This document shows positions 44,555-55,546 of a stretch of 64,000 nucleotides of DNA, one piece after another. The stretch covers positions 1 through 64,000 of the forward strand of contig SHVY01000010.1 of NCBI GenBank assembly GCA_009694045.1, written 5' to 3'. The notes under the pieces are model-generated. The model worked only from the letters and a program-made list of their open reading frames with translations. It was not told the DNA's origin and ran no database searches. Positions within the stretch are counted from its first letter, which is position 1; every line of letters starts with the position of its first letter. Made by a program: the position numbers and the translations under genes. Source of the DNA: Alphaproteobacteria bacterium (GTDB taxonomy: Bacteria > Pseudomonadota > Alphaproteobacteria > SP197).

Positions 44555-45283
44555 ATGAACAAGTCCTGGGTGCCAGCGACCCACCTCCACTTCTTCTTTG
44601 GGACGACGCCGCAGCCATGCCCGTATCTGCCCGGTCGGCTGGAGAGCAAGATCGTCACCGAACTTCATGGTCGCCATGCCCAGGACCTGCACGACGATCT
44701 GGTTCGTGCCGGCTTTCGCCGCAGCCACGGCCTGGCCTACCGGCCAGCGTGTCGCGGCTGCGATGCCTGCGTTCCGGCCCGCGTCCCGGTTGCCCAGTTC
44801 GCGCCCAATCGGACGCAACGCAAGGTCTGGCGCCGGAACCGCGACCTGATCGTCCACGAGCTTCCGGCCCAGGCGACGCGCGAACAATTCGAACTCTTCC
44901 GCCGCTATCAACGGGCCCGCCACCACGACGGCGGCATGGCGCTGATGGGCGCCCGCGACTATCAAGCCATGGTCGAGGAGACGAGCGTGGCAACCCGCAT
45001 CGTCGAGGCTCGCCGTGCCGATGGCCGCCTGGTCGCGGTGTCGCTGACCGATGTGGTCGCCGACGGGCTGTCCGGCATCTACAAGTTCTTCGACCCCGAT
45101 CAATCGGATCGCAGCCCAGGCACCTATCTGGTCCAGTGGCACATTGCCCGCGCGGCGGCGTTGGGGCTGCCTTACGTCTACCTCGGATACTGGATCGCCG
45201 ACTGCGACAAGATGGCCTACAAGGCCAACTACCGGCCCATCGAAGTGCTTGGCCGCGACGGCTGGTCGCCCTTGGCGACGTGA
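44555..45283 (+). CDS. bpt: Aspartate/glutamate leucyltransferase (arginyltransferase family)
   Basis: 242-residue aminoacyl-tRNA-protein transferase adding Leu to proteins with N-terminal Asp/Glu (N-degron pathway). The N-domain has PCPYLPGRLESK and the Cys motif ACRGCDACVPARVPV, the metal or Fe-S binding region of this family. The C-domain has ATRIVEARRADGRLVAVSLTD, GLSGIYKFFDPD and LGYWIADCDKMAYKANYRP. ATG at 44555; upstream in-frame extension is unsupported. It ends one base before the parC stop on the other strand. Confidence 0.92.
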   Translation: MNKSWVPATHLHFFFGTTPQPCPYLPGRLESKIVTELHGRHAQDLHDDLVRAGFRRSHGLAYRPACRGCDACVPARVPVAQFAPNRTQRKVWRRNRDLIVHELPAQATREQFELFRRYQRARHHDGGMALMGARDYQAMVEETSVATRIVEARRADGRLVAVSLTDVVADGLSGIYKFFDPDQSDRSPGTYLVQWHIARAAALGLPYVYLGYWIADCDKMAYKANYRPIEVLGRDGWSPLAT

Positions 45284-47521
45284 TCAACCGAATCGATTGC
45301 TCCGGGCGAAGCCGGTCGGCGCGATGCGGCCCGTCTGGGCTCGCTCCCCTTGCCAGGCGCGCAGATCGGTCTCGGTCCGCGTGCGCTCGCCGCTTCGCCA
45401 GGTGAGGCCCTCGGCGATCCGAAAGACCTTCACGTCGGCGAGTCCGCCCGACTTGAAACGCTGCAGGATCACGCCCCGGCCGCGCGCCAGTTCGGGCACC
45501 TCGGCCAGGGGAAACAGCAGGAGCTTGCGGTTGTCCCCGACCACGGCGACCGTGTCGCCTTCGGCGACCACGACGCGCGCGGCCTCCGCCCCATCTCCGA
45601 GGTTCAGAACCTGCTTGCCGGAGCGCGTCTGCGCCACCACCGCATCAGATTCGACGACGAAACCGCGCCCGTCGCTGGCGGCTACCAGCAGCTTCTGGCC
45701 GACGCGGTGCACCAGCATGGCGACGATGTCCTCGGTGTTCTCGAGCTCGATCATCAGCCGCACCGCGTCGCCGAAGCCCCGACCGCGCGGCAGCTTGTCG
45801 CAGCCGAGCGTGTAGAATCGCCCGTTGGTCCCCAGCAGCAGCAGCTTGTCGGTGGTCTCAGCCGCGAGGGAAAACCGCTCGCCGTCGCCCTCCTTGAGCT
45901 TGATCTCGCCGTTGTCGCCATGGCCCTTGAGCGCGCGGATCCAGCCCTTGGCGGACAACAGGACCGTCACCGGTTCGCGTTCGATCAGCGCCTCGGGCGG
46001 CACGTCGATGACCGCGGGCGGGGCGCCGATCTCGGTGCGGCGTTTGCCGAGTGCCGTGCCCTTGCCGAAGCGCTTCTTGACGTCGCGGAGCTCGCCCTTG
46101 ACCACCGCCGCCCGCGTCTCCGGGCTGTTCAACAGCGCGGTCTGGTCCTTCTTCTCGTCCGTGAGGGCCTTGCGTTCGCGCTTGATCGCGATCTCCTCGA
46201 GCTTGCGCAGGGCGCGAAGGCGCATGTTGAGGATCGCTTCCGCCTGCCCGTCGGTCAGCTTGAAGCGCCGGATCAGGACCGGCTTCGGTTCCTCCTCGGC
46301 GCGGATGATGGCGATCACCTCGTCCAGATTGAGATAGGCGATCAGGTAGCCGTCCAGCACCTCGAGCCGCCGCTCGATGACGCCAAGGCGATACTGGGTG
46401 CGGCGCATCAGAACTTCGTCGCGATGGTCGAGGTAGGCCTGCAAGACCGCCCGCAGGTCCATGACGCTGGGCACGTTGTTGCGATCCAGCACGTTCATGT
46501 TCAGGCTGATCCGTACCTCGAGCTCGGAGGCGCGGAACAGGGATTCCATGAGCATGGCGGGATCGACCGCGCGGCTCTTCGGCTCCAGCACCACCCGCAC
46601 GTCCTCGGCGGATTCATCGCGTACATCGTTCAGCAGCATGAGCTTCTTGTTGATGAGGAGATCGGCGATCCGCTCGATCAGCCGCGCCTTCTGGACCTGG
46701 TAGGGGATCTCGGTGACGACCACCTGGTAGAGACCGTGGTTGAGTTTCTCGACCGTCCAGCGCGCCCGCAGTCGGAAGGAACCGCGGCCGGACTCATAGG
46801 CCGACTTGATGCTCTCGCGCGGCTCGACCAGTATCCCTCCGGTGGGAAAATCCGGGCCTGGCATCAACTCCAGGAGCTTGTCGAAGGTGGCCTTCGCATG
46901 GTCGAGAAGATGGATGAGGGCATCGCAGATTTCGTCGGCGTTGTGCGGCGGGATGCTGGTCGCCATGCCGACCGCGATGCCAATCGCCCCGTTCGCCAAG
47001 AGGTTCGGGAACCCGGCGGGCAGGACCACCGGTTCGCTGTCGCTGCCGTCGTAGCTGGGCCGCAGGTCGACGGCGTCCTCGTCGATCCCCGCCATCAGGG
47101 TGACCGCCGCCTCGGTCAGCCGTGCCTCGGTGTAGCGCATGGCCGCCGCGTTATCGCCGTCGACGTTGCCGAAGTTGCCCTGGCCGTCGATCATCGGATA
47201 ACGGGTGGCGAACCCTTGCGCGAGGCGCACCAGGGCGTCGTAGATCGCCGTGTCGCCATGGGGGTGGAACCGGCCCATGACGTCGCCCACCACCTTCGCG
47301 CACTTCTTGAAGCCCTGCTCGGGATCGAGCCGGAGCTGCTGCATGGCATAGAGGATGCGGCGATGGACCGGCTTCAGCCCATCGCGGACGTCCGGCAGCG
47401 ACCGCGCCATGATGGTCGACAGCGCATAGCTCAGGTAGCGCTCCGACAGCGCTTCCAGCAGCGGGACCGGGCGAATGTCGGGGGGCGGCGGCGGGGCCGC
47501 GGCGGTACGGGTGCGGGCCAT
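45284..47521 (-). CDS. parC: DNA topoisomerase IV subunit A
   Basis: 745-residue Par[20 protein letters not shown] is the quinolone region and the catalytic Tyr is in [10 protein letters not shown]. Length and the absence of a QRRGGKG-type GyrA box distinguish it from the gyrA product at 35-37.7 kb. Proline-rich start [20 protein letters not shown]. It is the last gene of the lepB-rnc-era-recO-parC run, 14 bases after recO. Confidence 0.97.
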   Translation of the reverse strand: MARTRTAAAPPPPPDIRPVPLLEALSERYLSYALSTIMARSLPDVRDGLKPVHRRILYAMQQLRLDPEQGFKKCAKVVGDVMGRFHPHGDTAIYDALVRLAQGFATRYPMIDGQGNFGNVDGDNAAAMRYTEARLTEAAVTLMAGIDEDAVDLRPSYDGSDSEPVVLPAGFPNLLANGAIGIAVGMATSIPPHNADEICDALIHLLDHAKATFDKLLELMPGPDFPTGGILVEPRESIKSAYESGRGSFRLRARWTVEKLNHGLYQVVVTEIPYQVQKARLIERIADLLINKKLMLLNDVRDESAEDVRVVLEPKSRAVDPAMLMESLFRASELEVRISLNMNVLDRNNVPSVMDLRAVLQAYLDHRDEVLMRRTQYRLGVIERRLEVLDGYLIAYLNLDEVIAIIRAEEEPKPVLIRRFKLTDGQAEAILNMRLRALRKLEEIAIKRERKALTDEKKDQTALLNSPETRAAVVKGELRDVKKRFGKGTALGKRRTEIGAPPAVIDVPPEALIEREPVTVLLSAKGWIRALKGHGDNGEIKLKEGDGERFSLAAETTDKLLLLGTNGRFYTLGCDKLPRGRGFGDAVRLMIELENTEDIVAMLVHRVGQKLLVAASDGRGFVVESDAVVAQTRSGKQVLNLGDGAEAARVVVAEGDTVAVVGDNRKLLLFPLAEVPELARGRGVILQRFKSGGLADVKVFRIAEGLTWRSGERTRTETDLRAWQGERAQTGRIAPTGFARSNRFG

Positions 47522-47535
47522 GAAACGACGGTTCT

Positions 47536-48288
47536 CTACGTGCGTTCGGCGACCGTTATAACACCAGGGCTTGTGGTCGCCATAGAGATCATGCCCAAGA
47601 GCCGGTGCCGCGCCGCCGGAAGCTTGCGCCCGTGGGGCGTGAACGCGTGGCGTTCGAGAAAGCTGCCGGTGAGGCGCAGGCCCTGGCCCACCGCGGCTGC
47701 GTCGGCGGCCACCTCCGCCACCAGGAACCGGGGAAGCGGCAGCAGCCGGTCGCGGTAGGGATCGGCCGCCCCGTCGGAGACCGCCCGCCCGCTGTTCGGC
47801 GAGACATAGGCGAGTCCTTCGGTGGCCCCGGTCACCGCGCAGGACCCCAGGTCGAGCCCGAAGCCCAGCTCGTCCAGCAGGGTGATCTCCCAGCGCACGA
47901 ACGGCTCGCCCCAGTCGCGGTCCGACGCCAGCACGGCCAGCAGCCGCTCGAACGCCCGGAACAGGCGGGGATAGGGGTGGCGCTCGGGCAGGGCCGCCTC
48001 GGCCACCGCGCAGGCCGCCGTCAGGGCGGCGAGGCGGCCGCGGTCAGGCAGGATCACGCCGAGGCCCGAACTGACGCCCTCCAGCGTGAACGAACCCAGG
48101 TGATCGGCGAGCCGCGCGCGCCAGGTCGCCATCACCCGGTTGCCGGGCTGGATCACACCGCGCTGCCGCGAACCGCCGCGCACCAGACCGGCATGGCGAC
48201 CGTGGCCGGCGGTCAGCAGGCTCACCACCGCCGAGCTTTCGCCGTGCCGGCGGGCGACCAGGACGAAACCCTCCTCGCTCCACTGCAT
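47536..48288 (-). CDS. recO: DNA repair protein RecO
   Basis: 250-residue RecO, loading RecA on SSB-coated gaps. The OB-fold N-terminus [20 protein letters not shown] and [12 protein letters not shown], plus [23 protein letters not shown] and [10 protein letters not shown], are characteristic. Only one of the possible zinc cysteines is seen, as in many alphaproteobacterial RecO proteins. Begins six bases after era stops. Confidence 0.95.
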   Translation of the reverse strand: MQWSEEGFVLVARRHGESSAVVSLLTAGHGRHAGLVRGGSRQRGVIQPGNRVMATWRARLADHLGSFTLEGVSSGLGVILPDRGRLAALTAACAVAEAALPERHPYPRLFRAFERLLAVLASDRDWGEPFVRWEITLLDELGFGLDLGSCAVTGATEGLAYVSPNSGRAVSDGAADPYRDRLLPLPRFLVAEVAADAAAVGQGLRLTGSFLERHAFTPHGRKLPAARHRLLGMISMATTSPGVITVAERT

Positions 48289-48294
48289 GGACGC

Positions 48295-49182
48295 TCAGCG
48301 GGGAAACTCGAGCCCCAGATCGCGGTAGCGCTCCGGGTCGTCGGTCCAGTCGGGCTTGACCTTCACGTGCAGGAACAGGTGAACACGCCGGCCCAGCAGC
48401 GCCTCCAGATCGCCGCGCGCGGCCGAACCGACCGCCTTGATCGTGGCCCCTTTGGCGCCCAGAACGATGGGCCGGTGGTTCTCGCGGGCGACGTAGATGG
48501 TCTGCTCGACCCGGGCGCTGCCGTCCTTGCGCTCCTCCCAGGCGGTGGTTTCGACCGCCAGGCTGTAGGGCAGTTCCTCGTGCAGCCGGAGGAACAGCTT
48601 CTCGCGGGTGATCTCGGCGGCGAGCAACCGTTCGGACGCGTCGGTGAGCTGATCCTTCGGGAACAGCCAGGGACCCTCGGGCACGGCCCGCGCCAGGTAC
48701 GCCAGCAGGTCATCGAGACCGTTGCCGGTCTTGGCCGACACCATGAAGGTCGCCTTGAAGTCGCGGGTGGCGTTGAGATCGGCGGTGAGCGGCAGGAGCC
48801 GGTCGCGCGCTACCAGGTCGATCTTGTTGAGCACCAGGACGACGGGCAGGCCGGCGAGACCGCCCACCACCCGCTGGGCGGCGGCATCGAACCCTCGCCC
48901 GGCGTCGATGACCAACAGCACCAGATCGGCGTCGTGGGCACCTTCCCACGCCGCCCGCACCATCGCCGTCTCGAGGCGATGCTTGGGATCGAGGATGCCG
49001 GGGGTATCGACGAAGGCGATCTGCGTCTCACCGACGACGCGCAGGCCGGTGATGCGCGTGCGGGTGGTCTGAACCTTGTGGGTGACGATCGCCACCTTGG
49101 CCTCGACCAGGGCGTTGAGCAGGGTCGACTTGCCGGCGTTCGGCGCGCCGACGATGGCCACGAAGCCGCAGCGCGTGCTCAT
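48295..49182 (-). CDS. era: GTPase Era
   Basis: 295-residue GTPase for 16S rRNA maturation. G1 is GAPNAGKST (residues 12-20), the switch region VTHKVQTTRTRITG, G3 DTPGI, G4 NKID, G5 VSAKTG; the C-terminal KH domain has PIVLGAKGATIKAVGSAARG. The start overlaps the rnc stop by four bases (ATGA). Confidence 0.97.
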   Translation of the reverse strand: MSTRCGFVAIVGAPNAGKSTLLNALVEAKVAIVTHKVQTTRTRITGLRVVGETQIAFVDTPGILDPKHRLETAMVRAAWEGAHDADLVLLVIDAGRGFDAAAQRVVGGLAGLPVVLVLNKIDLVARDRLLPLTADLNATRDFKATFMVSAKTGNGLDDLLAYLARAVPEGPWLFPKDQLTDASERLLAAEITREKLFLRLHEELPYSLAVETTAWEERKDGSARVEQTIYVARENHRPIVLGAKGATIKAVGSAARGDLEALLGRRVHLFLHVKVKPDWTDDPERYRDLGLEFPR

Positions 49183-49874
49183 GGACCCTCGCCTTCTCCC
49201 AGTCCGGCCAGCAGCCGTGCCGCCGCCGCCTGCTCGGCGATTCGCTTCGAGGCGCCGGACCCGCGCGCCGCGCCGGACCCGGTCACGCTCACCTCGGCCT
49301 CGAACAGCGGCGCGTGGTCGGGGCCCTCGCGGCGCTGGACCGCGTAGGCGGGCAGGCCGAAGCGGCGCGCCTGCGCCCATTCCTGCAAGCGCGTCTTGGC
49401 ATCCTGGGGCGGGCCCGCTGCGGCGGCGATGCGCGGGGTCCACAGCCGCGCGATGGCGGCGTAGGCGGCCTGCCATCCGCCGTCGAGAAAGACCGCGCCC
49501 AGCACCGCCTCGAGCGCGTCGGCCAGCACCGTCTGCCGGGCGCGGGCGCGGCTGTCGTCCGGCTCACGCGTCCAGGCGACGTGGGGTTCGAGGTCGAGTT
49601 CGGCGGCGATCGCGGCCAAGGCCTCGCGCCGCACCAGCTCGGCCAGGCGGCGGGCAAGGGCGCCCTCGGTCTCGGCGGGGAACGTCCGGTAGAGCAGCGC
49701 CGCGACGCCAAGCCCAAGCACACGGTCGCCCAGGAACTCGAGCCGATCGTAGGCACGCCCGGCCACGCCCATGCTGCTATGCGTCAAGGCCTGGGCGAGC
49801 AACCCCGGATCGTCGAAGCGGTGGTCGAGAGCGGCGACCGCCCAAGTCGTGCGCGCGACGTCCTCCGCCGTCAC
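49179..49874 (-). CDS. rnc: Ribonuclease III
   Basis: 231-residue RNase III. The catalytic signature is RLEFLGDRVLGLGVAALLY, with ADALEAVLGAVFLDGG as the second acidic motif; the C-terminal dsRNA-binding domain starts at DAKTRLQEWAQAR. GTG at 49874 shares GTGA with the lepB stop. Coupled to era on both sides, as usual. Confidence 0.96.
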   Translation of the reverse strand: MTAEDVARTTWAVAALDHRFDDPGLLAQALTHSSMGVAGRAYDRLEFLGDRVLGLGVAALLYRTFPAETEGALARRLAELVRREALAAIAAELDLEPHVAWTREPDDSRARARQTVLADALEAVLGAVFLDGGWQAAYAAIARLWTPRIAAAAGPPQDAKTRLQEWAQARRFGLPAYAVQRREGPDHAPLFEAEVSVTGSGAARGSGASKRIAEQAAAARLLAGLGEGEGP

Positions 49875-50614
49875 CGCAACCCCTGGAAGAGCCGGCTCCA
49901 GCGGATGGTGAACGGCCAGCGCCACACCTCCCACCAGGCGGCATCGCCGGTGGTGGAGAAGAACAGGAATTCGGCCCGGCCCACGAGGTTCTCCGCCGGG
50001 ATGTAGCCGACCTCGTCGAGCACCCGGCTATCGGTCGAGTTGTCGCGGTTGTCGCCCATGCCGAAGTAGTGGCCGGGCGGCACGACGTACTCCAGGGTGT
50101 CGTCGAGCCGTTGATTGGGGCCGAAGTCCAGCACCGCGTAGGTCTTGCCGCCGGGCAGGGTTTCGCGCAGGAGCTGGGCCGGGCTGCCGTAGCCGCCCTC
50201 GTCGACCCAGGTGCCGATCAGCTCGCGCTTCACTTCCTGGTCGTTGACGTAGAGCACGCCGCCGCGGACCAGGAGCCGATCCCCGGGCAGCCCGACGATG
50301 CGCTTGATGTAGTCGGTCGCGTTGTCGGTCGGCTTCTTGAAGACGACGATGTCGCCGCGCTCGACTCCGTCTTCGAGAACTCGGCCCGAGAACAGCTTCA
50401 ACCCGAAGGGGAACGAGTACCGGCTGTAGCCGTAGGAGTACTTCGAGACGAACAAGTAGTCGCCCACCAGCAGAGTCGGGATCATCGACCCCGACGGAAT
50501 GTTGAAGGGCTCGAACGCGAACGTGCGGACAACCAGCGCGATCAGAACCGCGTAGACGATCGTCCGCAGGGTCTCGGCGAGACCGCCTTCCTTCTTCTCG
50601 GTCTTCTCGGCCAT
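49871..50614 (-). CDS. lepB: Signal peptidase I
   Basis: 247-residue type I signal peptidase. One membrane helix near residues 15-35, then the catalytic Ser43 in PSGSMIPTL and Lys104 in DYIKRIVGLPGD; GHYFGMGDNRDNSTDSR is box E. Start at 50614 gives the family-like MAEKTEKKEGG; an ATG six codons earlier is possible. Confidence 0.96.
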   Translation of the reverse strand: MAEKTEKKEGGLAETLRTIVYAVLIALVVRTFAFEPFNIPSGSMIPTLLVGDYLFVSKYSYGYSRYSFPFGLKLFSGRVLEDGVERGDIVVFKKPTDNATDYIKRIVGLPGDRLLVRGGVLYVNDQEVKRELIGTWVDEGGYGSPAQLLRETLPGGKTYAVLDFGPNQRLDDTLEYVVPPGHYFGMGDNRDNSTDSRVLDEVGYIPAENLVGRAEFLFFSTTGDAAWWEVWRWPFTIRWSRLFQGLR

Positions 50615-50674
50615 GCCGAAGGAACTCCCCATTCCAGATGCGGCGGACAGCGATAAGGGTCGGCGGCACCGCCG

Positions 50675-51076
50675 TCAACGGTCCGACACGGCTGAAATGA
50701 TGACGACCGCCTGGGCCGTCGGGTGCTCGTCGGTGATCGTCAGGTCGATCTGGGCCCGCATTCCCGGCGGCGTGATGGCGTCCAGCCGCCGCTTCGCGCC
50801 GTTCGACAGCCGCATGGTCGGCTTGCCCGACGGCAGGTTGACGACCGCCAGGTCGCGCCAGAAGACGTTGTCGCGAAACCCGGTTCCCAGCGCCTTGGCA
50901 CAGGCCTCCTTGGCCGCGAACCGCTTGGCGTAGGTCGCCGCCGGATTGGCGCGACTGTCCGCCTTGCGCCGCTCCTCGGCGGTGAACACCCGTTCCACGA
51001 ACCGCGCGCCGTACCGCGCGAGGGTCCTCTCGATCCGGCGGATATCGATGATGTCGCTGCCGATCCCGATGATCAT
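50675..51076 (-). CDS. acpS: Holo-[acyl-carrier-protein] synthase
   Basis: 133-residue phosphopantetheinyl transferase. [17 protein letters not shown] and [15 protein letters not shown] contain the Mg-binding Asp and Glu. Together with lepB, rnc and era it belongs to the standard cluster, but its usual upstream neighbour pdxJ is separated by an opposite-strand oxygenase gene, so it must have its own promoter in the 101 bases to 51177. Confidence 0.95.
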   Translation of the reverse strand: MIIGIGSDIIDIRRIERTLARYGARFVERVFTAEERRKADSRANPAATYAKRFAAKEACAKALGTGFRDNVFWRDLAVVNLPSGKPTMRLSNGAKRRLDAITPPGMRAQIDLTITDEHPTAQAVVIISAVSDR

Positions 51077-51177
51077 GAATGAAATCTAGGGGCTTCCAGG
51101 CCGACAAGCCAGCCTTGAGGGATGGACGATCGGGTCGAAAAATCGGAGAATAATTTCAGGCACAAGGGAGCACGACC

Positions 51178-52104
51178 ATGACCCGGACCAAGACGGCGAA
51201 CGTCCCCGAGGTGGCGATCGTGGATCGCGGCACGCCGATCGAGGCGATCATGGAGATCCTCGACCGCGATGGCGCCGTCGTCATCCGGCACCTGGTCAAG
51301 CCCGCGGTCATGGACCGGGTCGGGTCCGAACTGGACTCCTACATCCGCCGCGCCGCGCCCGGCGAGGGCGATTTCTGGGGTTACAAGACGAAGCGCTTCG
51401 GCGCCCTGGTCACCAAGTCGCGCACCTTCGCCGAGGAGATCGCGCCAAACCCCACGTTGATGACCGTCATGGACAAGCTGCTGGGCGCGCGCTGCCTCCG
51501 CTTCCAGTTGCACGTCACCATGGCGGTTCACATCGGACCCGGCGAGAAGGGCCAGATCATCCATCGCGACGACGGTCTGCTGCCCTTTACCCACCCGGGG
51601 CCGCAGGCCTTGTGCAACACCATGTGGGCGCTCACCGATTTCACCCTCGAGAACGGCGCGACCAACGTCGTCATCGGGAGCCATCTTTGGCCGGACGATC
51701 GCTATCCCGGCCCCGACGACGTGGTCGCGCGGGCGGTGATGCCGAAGGGCTCCTGCCTGATCTACGTCGGCTCGGTGTTCCATGGCGGCGGAACGAACCA
51801 TACGGCGGACGAATGGCGCACCGGGATGATATGCGGCTACAGCCTGGGCTGGCTGCGGCAGGAGGAGAATCAGTACATGGCGGTGCCGCCGGCGGTGGCG
51901 AAGACCCTGCCGGACAACGTGCAACGGCTGATCGGCTACACCAACCACGGGCCCTTCCTCGGCTGGTACGAGGGCCAGGACGTCCACGTGGTGTTGGAGC
52001 CCCATGTGAGCGACGTGATGCCGGCGACGCCCGAGGGCGGCGAGTACACCGAAGAGGTGAGGATCTTGAAAACCGCCTCGTTCATCGATCCGCGCTGGGT
52101 CTAG
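51178..52104 (+). CDS. Phytanoyl-CoA dioxygenase (PhyH) family protein
   Basis: 308-residue 2-oxoglutarate/Fe(II) oxygenase. The first His and Asp are in QIIHRDDGLLPF, the second His in FHGGGTNHTADEWRTGM with the cosubstrate Arg. GALVTKSRTFAEE and GATNVVIGSHLWPDD are PhyH-like. GGGAG lies nine bases before the ATG. It sits on the plus strand between pdxJ and acpS, genes usually adjacent and codirectional. Substrate unknown; bacterial PhyH proteins modify secondary metabolites, ectoine or phosphonates. Confidence 0.87.
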   Translation: MTRTKTANVPEVAIVDRGTPIEAIMEILDRDGAVVIRHLVKPAVMDRVGSELDSYIRRAAPGEGDFWGYKTKRFGALVTKSRTFAEEIAPNPTLMTVMDKLLGARCLRFQLHVTMAVHIGPGEKGQIIHRDDGLLPFTHPGPQALCNTMWALTDFTLENGATNVVIGSHLWPDDRYPGPDDVVARAVMPKGSCLIYVGSVFHGGGTNHTADEWRTGMICGYSLGWLRQEENQYMAVPPAVAKTLPDNVQRLIGYTNHGPFLGWYEGQDVHVVLEPHVSDVMPATPEGGEYTEEVRILKTASFIDPRWV

Positions 52105-52150
52105 GGATCGAGTACCGGGCGCGGTAGGGGCGCGATCGGCAAACGCTCGT

Positions 52151-52909
52151 CTAGGCGCCGGGGGCTACTTCGGCTTCGGCGCGGGCGACGTCCATCAGGG
52201 CCCGCATCCGTTTGATCGCGCTGTCCAGGCCGCCGAAGATCGCCTCGCCCACCAGGAAGTGGCCGATGTTGAGCTCGACGATCGACTGGATCGCCGCGAC
52301 CGGCCCGACCGTGTCGTAGGTCAGGCCGTGACCGGCGTGGCATTCGATGCCCAACTCGGCCGCGCGTGCCGCCGCGGCGACGATCCGCGCGAGATGGCGG
52401 TCACGCTCGGGGCCAGGTGCAGAGTCACAGTAGGCGCCGGTGTGCAACTCCACCACGGGAGCCCCCAACCGGTGGGCCGCCGCCACGTGTTCGGGGTCCG
52501 GCTCGATGAACAGCGAAACCCGGCAGCCGACGCTCTTCAGGCTGCCGACGTACCGCAGCAGGTGATTGTGACCCGCGATCACGTTGAGGCCGCCTTCCGT
52601 CGTCCGCTCCTCGCGCTTCTCCGGAACGAGGCAGGCCGCGTGGGGCTTGTGGGCGGTCGCGATCGCCAGCATCTCGGGCATCGCCGCCATCTCGAAGTTG
52701 AGCGGCAGGTCTATTTCCTGGATCAGCCGGCGGATGTCGTCGTCGGAGATATGACGCCGATCCTCGCGCAGGTGCGCGGTGATGCCGTCGGCGCCGGCGG
52801 CGGCGGCCAGCTTGGCCGCCCGAACGGGGTCCGGGTGGCGCCCGCCCCGTGCGTTGCGAATGGTGGCGACGTGATCGATGTTCACGCCGAGCCGTAGGTT
52901 CCTGGCCAT
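52151..52909 (-). CDS. pdxJ: Pyridoxine 5'-phosphate synthase
   Basis: 252-residue PdxJ, making pyridoxine phosphate from DXP and 3-amino-2-oxopropyl phosphate. [54 protein letters not shown] and [13 protein letters not shown] carry the active-site residues. 31 bases after rel. Convergent with the PhyH gene. Confidence 0.96.
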   Translation of the reverse strand: MARNLRLGVNIDHVATIRNARGGRHPDPVRAAKLAAAAGADGITAHLREDRRHISDDDIRRLIQEIDLPLNFEMAAMPEMLAIATAHKPHAACLVPEKREERTTEGGLNVIAGHNHLLRYVGSLKSVGCRVSLFIEPDPEHVAAAHRLGAPVVELHTGAYCDSAPGPERDRHLARIVAAAARAAELGIECHAGHGLTYDTVGPVAAIQSIVELNIGHFLVGEAIFGGLDSAIKRMRALMDVARAEAEVAPGA

Positions 52910-52940
52910 GATCGTTTCGGGTCCCCGTTGTGTCAGCGCC

Positions 52941-55091
52941 TCAGCCCCGGGCCCGTTCGACCGCGTTGATCGACGGGTCCGCGCGCAAGGCCGCGATGAT
53001 GCTCGTCAGGTGCCGCACGTCCCTGACTTCCACGTCCACCAGGATCTCGAAGAAGTCGGCCGAACGGTTGGTGATCTTCAGGTTGCTGATGTTGCAAAGG
53101 TGCTTGCCGATCAGCGTCGACATGTTACCGAGAGTGCCCGGCTGGTTGGCCACCAGGACGTTGATGCGGCCGATGTGAACGTCCGGCTTCGCGCTGTCCA
53201 GGTTCCAGGAGACGTCGATCCAACGCTCCGGCGTTTCCTCGAAGGTGTGCAACGTCTCGCAATCGATGGTGTGAATGGTAACGCCCTTGCCGGTGGTGAC
53301 GATGCCGACGATGCGCTCGCCGGGCAAGGGGTGACAGCAGGCGGCGAAGTGGACCGCCATCCCGGGAATCAGGCCCTTGATGGGAACGGCATGGGCGCTG
53401 GCCGGTTCGGCGCCGCGGCGCCGCGCCAGGGGCACCACCTTCTGGGCGGCGGGTTTCAGGGCGGCGGCGGGGTTGATCGCCTCGACCACCGCACTGCCCG
53501 TCAAGTTGCCCCCGCCGAGCGCCTCGTACAGGTCCTCGTTGGTCTTGAACTTGAGGACGGTCCGCGCGTTGGCCAACCCGGCGACGTCGGTGGGCAGGCC
53601 GTACTGATGCATGGCGCGTTCGAAGATCGACCGTCCGAGTTCCGCGTACTGCTGGCGTTGTTGCGACCGGACGAAGCGCCGGATGCGGCTGCGGGCACGG
53701 CCGGTGACGACGAAGCTCTCCCAGGACGGCGACGGGGTGTGCGACTTGGAACAGATCACTTCCACCTGGTCGCCGTTGGCGAGCTGGGTCCGCAGGGGCT
53801 TCAACTTGCCGTTGATCTTCGCGCCGACGCAGGTATCGCCGACTTGCGAATGGACCGCGTAGGCGAAATCCACCGGCGTCGCCCCGCGCGGCAGCGCGAT
53901 CAGGTCGCCCTTGGGGGTGAAGCAGAACACCTGGTCCTGGAACATTTCGAGCTTGGTGTGCTCGAGGAACTCCTCCGGCCCGCTGGCGTGTTCCAGGATC
54001 TCCAGCAGCTCGCGCACCCAGCGGTACTGCTTGCCTTCGCGGGGATCGTTGGTGGAGCCGGACTTGTAGATCCAGTGCGCCGCGACCCCCAGCTCGGCGT
54101 AGTCGTGCATGTTGCGCGAGCGGATCTGGACCTCGATCCGCTGCTGCTCCGGCCCGTACACCACGCTGTGGATGGACTGGTAGCCATTCGGCTTCGGTGT
54201 CGAGATGTAGTCCTTGAAACGGCCGGGGACCATCGCATAGGCCCCGTGCACCACGCCCAATGCCGCGTAGCACCGCGGGATCGAGTCCATGATGATGCGG
54301 AAGGCGACGACGTCGCTGATCTGCTCGAACGAGATGTTCTTGCGCTCCATCTTGCGCCAGATGGAATAGGGCCGCTTCTCGCGACCCTGAACCTCGCCGC
54401 CGGCGCCTGCGTCGGCCAAGGTCGCGCGCAGCTCGGCGACGATCCGCTCCACCAGATCGCCGCCCTGCGCCTTGAGAAAATCCATCCGGGCACGGACCGA
54501 CCCGTGGGCCTCGGGGTTGATCTCGGCGAAGGCCAGGTCCTCGAGTTCGTCCTTCATCCGCTGCATGCCGATGCGTTCGGCCAGCGGCGCGTAGATCTCC
54601 ATGGTCTCGTGGGCGATGCGGCGGCGCTTGTCCGGATCGGGGACGAATTTCAGCGTCCGCATGTTGTGCAGCCGGTCGGCGAGCTTCACCAGGAGCACCC
54701 GGATGTCCTGCGACATCGCCACCAGGAGCTTGCGGAAGTTTTCCGCCTGGCGGGCATCGTCCGATTGCAGCTCGATCCGCGACAGCTTGGTCACGCCGTC
54801 GACCAGCTTCCCGATCTCGGGACCGAACAGGTCCTCGATCTCGTCCAGCGTCGCGACCGTGTCCTCGACCGTGTCGTGTAGAAGGCCCGTCACGATCGAG
54901 GCGCTGTCGAGCTTCATGCCCGCGAGAATTCCCGCGACCTCGACCGGATGGGAAAAATACGGATCGCCGGATGCCCGAACCTGGGTGCCGTGGGCCTTCA
55001 TCGAGAACACGTAGGCGCGGTTCAGCGCCTCCTCGTCAGCCGACGGGTCGTACGCCTTGACCTGCTCTACCAGCTCGTACTGACGAATCAC
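52941..55091 (-). CDS. rel: Bifunctional (p)ppGpp synthetase/hydrolase
   Basis: 716-residue Rsh enzyme of the stringent response. The hydrolase HD domain has [15 protein letters not shown] and [10 protein letters not shown]; the synthetase has [16 protein letters not shown] and [19 protein letters not shown] ([21 protein letters not shown]) and C-terminal ACT domains follow. Both catalytic centres look intact. GTG start at 55091. Sole rel/spoT gene here, located between rpoZ and pdxJ as is common. Confidence 0.96.
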   Translation of the reverse strand: MIRQYELVEQVKAYDPSADEEALNRAYVFSMKAHGTQVRASGDPYFSHPVEVAGILAGMKLDSASIVTGLLHDTVEDTVATLDEIEDLFGPEIGKLVDGVTKLSRIELQSDDARQAENFRKLLVAMSQDIRVLLVKLADRLHNMRTLKFVPDPDKRRRIAHETMEIYAPLAERIGMQRMKDELEDLAFAEINPEAHGSVRARMDFLKAQGGDLVERIVAELRATLADAGAGGEVQGREKRPYSIWRKMERKNISFEQISDVVAFRIIMDSIPRCYAALGVVHGAYAMVPGRFKDYISTPKPNGYQSIHSVVYGPEQQRIEVQIRSRNMHDYAELGVAAHWIYKSGSTNDPREGKQYRWVRELLEILEHASGPEEFLEHTKLEMFQDQVFCFTPKGDLIALPRGATPVDFAYAVHSQVGDTCVGAKINGKLKPLRTQLANGDQVEVICSKSHTPSPSWESFVVTGRARSRIRRFVRSQQRQQYAELGRSIFERAMHQYGLPTDVAGLANARTVLKFKTNEDLYEALGGGNLTGSAVVEAINPAAALKPAAQKVVPLARRRGAEPASAHAVPIKGLIPGMAVHFAACCHPLPGERIVGIVTTGKGVTIHTIDCETLHTFEETPERWIDVSWNLDSAKPDVHIGRINVLVANQPGTLGNMSTLIGKHLCNISNLKITNRSADFFEILVDVEVRDVRHLTSIIAALRADPSINAVERARG

Positions 55092-55137
55092 CGATCTTCA
55101 TCCGGGGCGATCCATGAAACTTGGCCTCTGGGGCCTC

Positions 55138-55512
55138 TCAGGCCTCGGCGTCGCCGTCGCCCTCTTCGGCCGCCACCTGGGTCCCTTCGCTTTCGCTTTC
55201 GCTTTCGCCTTCGCCCTCGGCCGCCACCGCCTCGGGCTCGCCGACCGGCAGGGTGAGCGAGCTTTCCTCTTCGGGCTCGTCGACTTCCACCTGACGCTGC
55301 ATTCCGTGAATCAATCCGGCCTTGATCTGATCGAGATCCACCGCGCCGTCGGCGATTTCTCGCAAGGCGATCACCGGGTTCTTGTCGTTTTCCTTTTCGA
55401 CGTTCGGGGCGACGCCCGCGGACAACTCGCGCGCCCGATGCGAGGCGAGCACCACCAACTCGAACCGGTTGGGAACCCGGACAATGCAGTCCTCGACCGT
55501 CAAACGCGCCAT
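55138..55512 (-). CDS. rpoZ: RNA polymerase omega subunit
   Basis: 124 residues. [46 protein letters not shown] are the conserved omega region. The ATG at 55512 matches the family start. The C-terminus is strongly acidic with [11 protein letters not shown] encoded by a TTCGCT-type hexamer repeat. Upstream of rel by 46 bases. Confidence 0.95.
   Translation of the reverse strand: MARLTVEDCIVRVPNRFELVVLASHRARELSAGVAPNVEKENDKNPVIALREIADGAVDLDQIKAGLIHGMQRQVEVDEPEEESSLTLPVGEPEAVAAEGEGESESESEGTQVAAEEGDGDAEA
55186..55215. repeat. Hexanucleotide repeat in rpoZ
   Basis: Three TTCGCT units followed by two TTCGCC units. On the coding strand they give alternating Ser/Glu and Gly/Glu. Slippage by whole units would keep the frame. 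Confidence 0.9.
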
Positions 55513-55546
55513 GCCAAAAAACTCCAAATCAAGTTGATTCAAGTCC

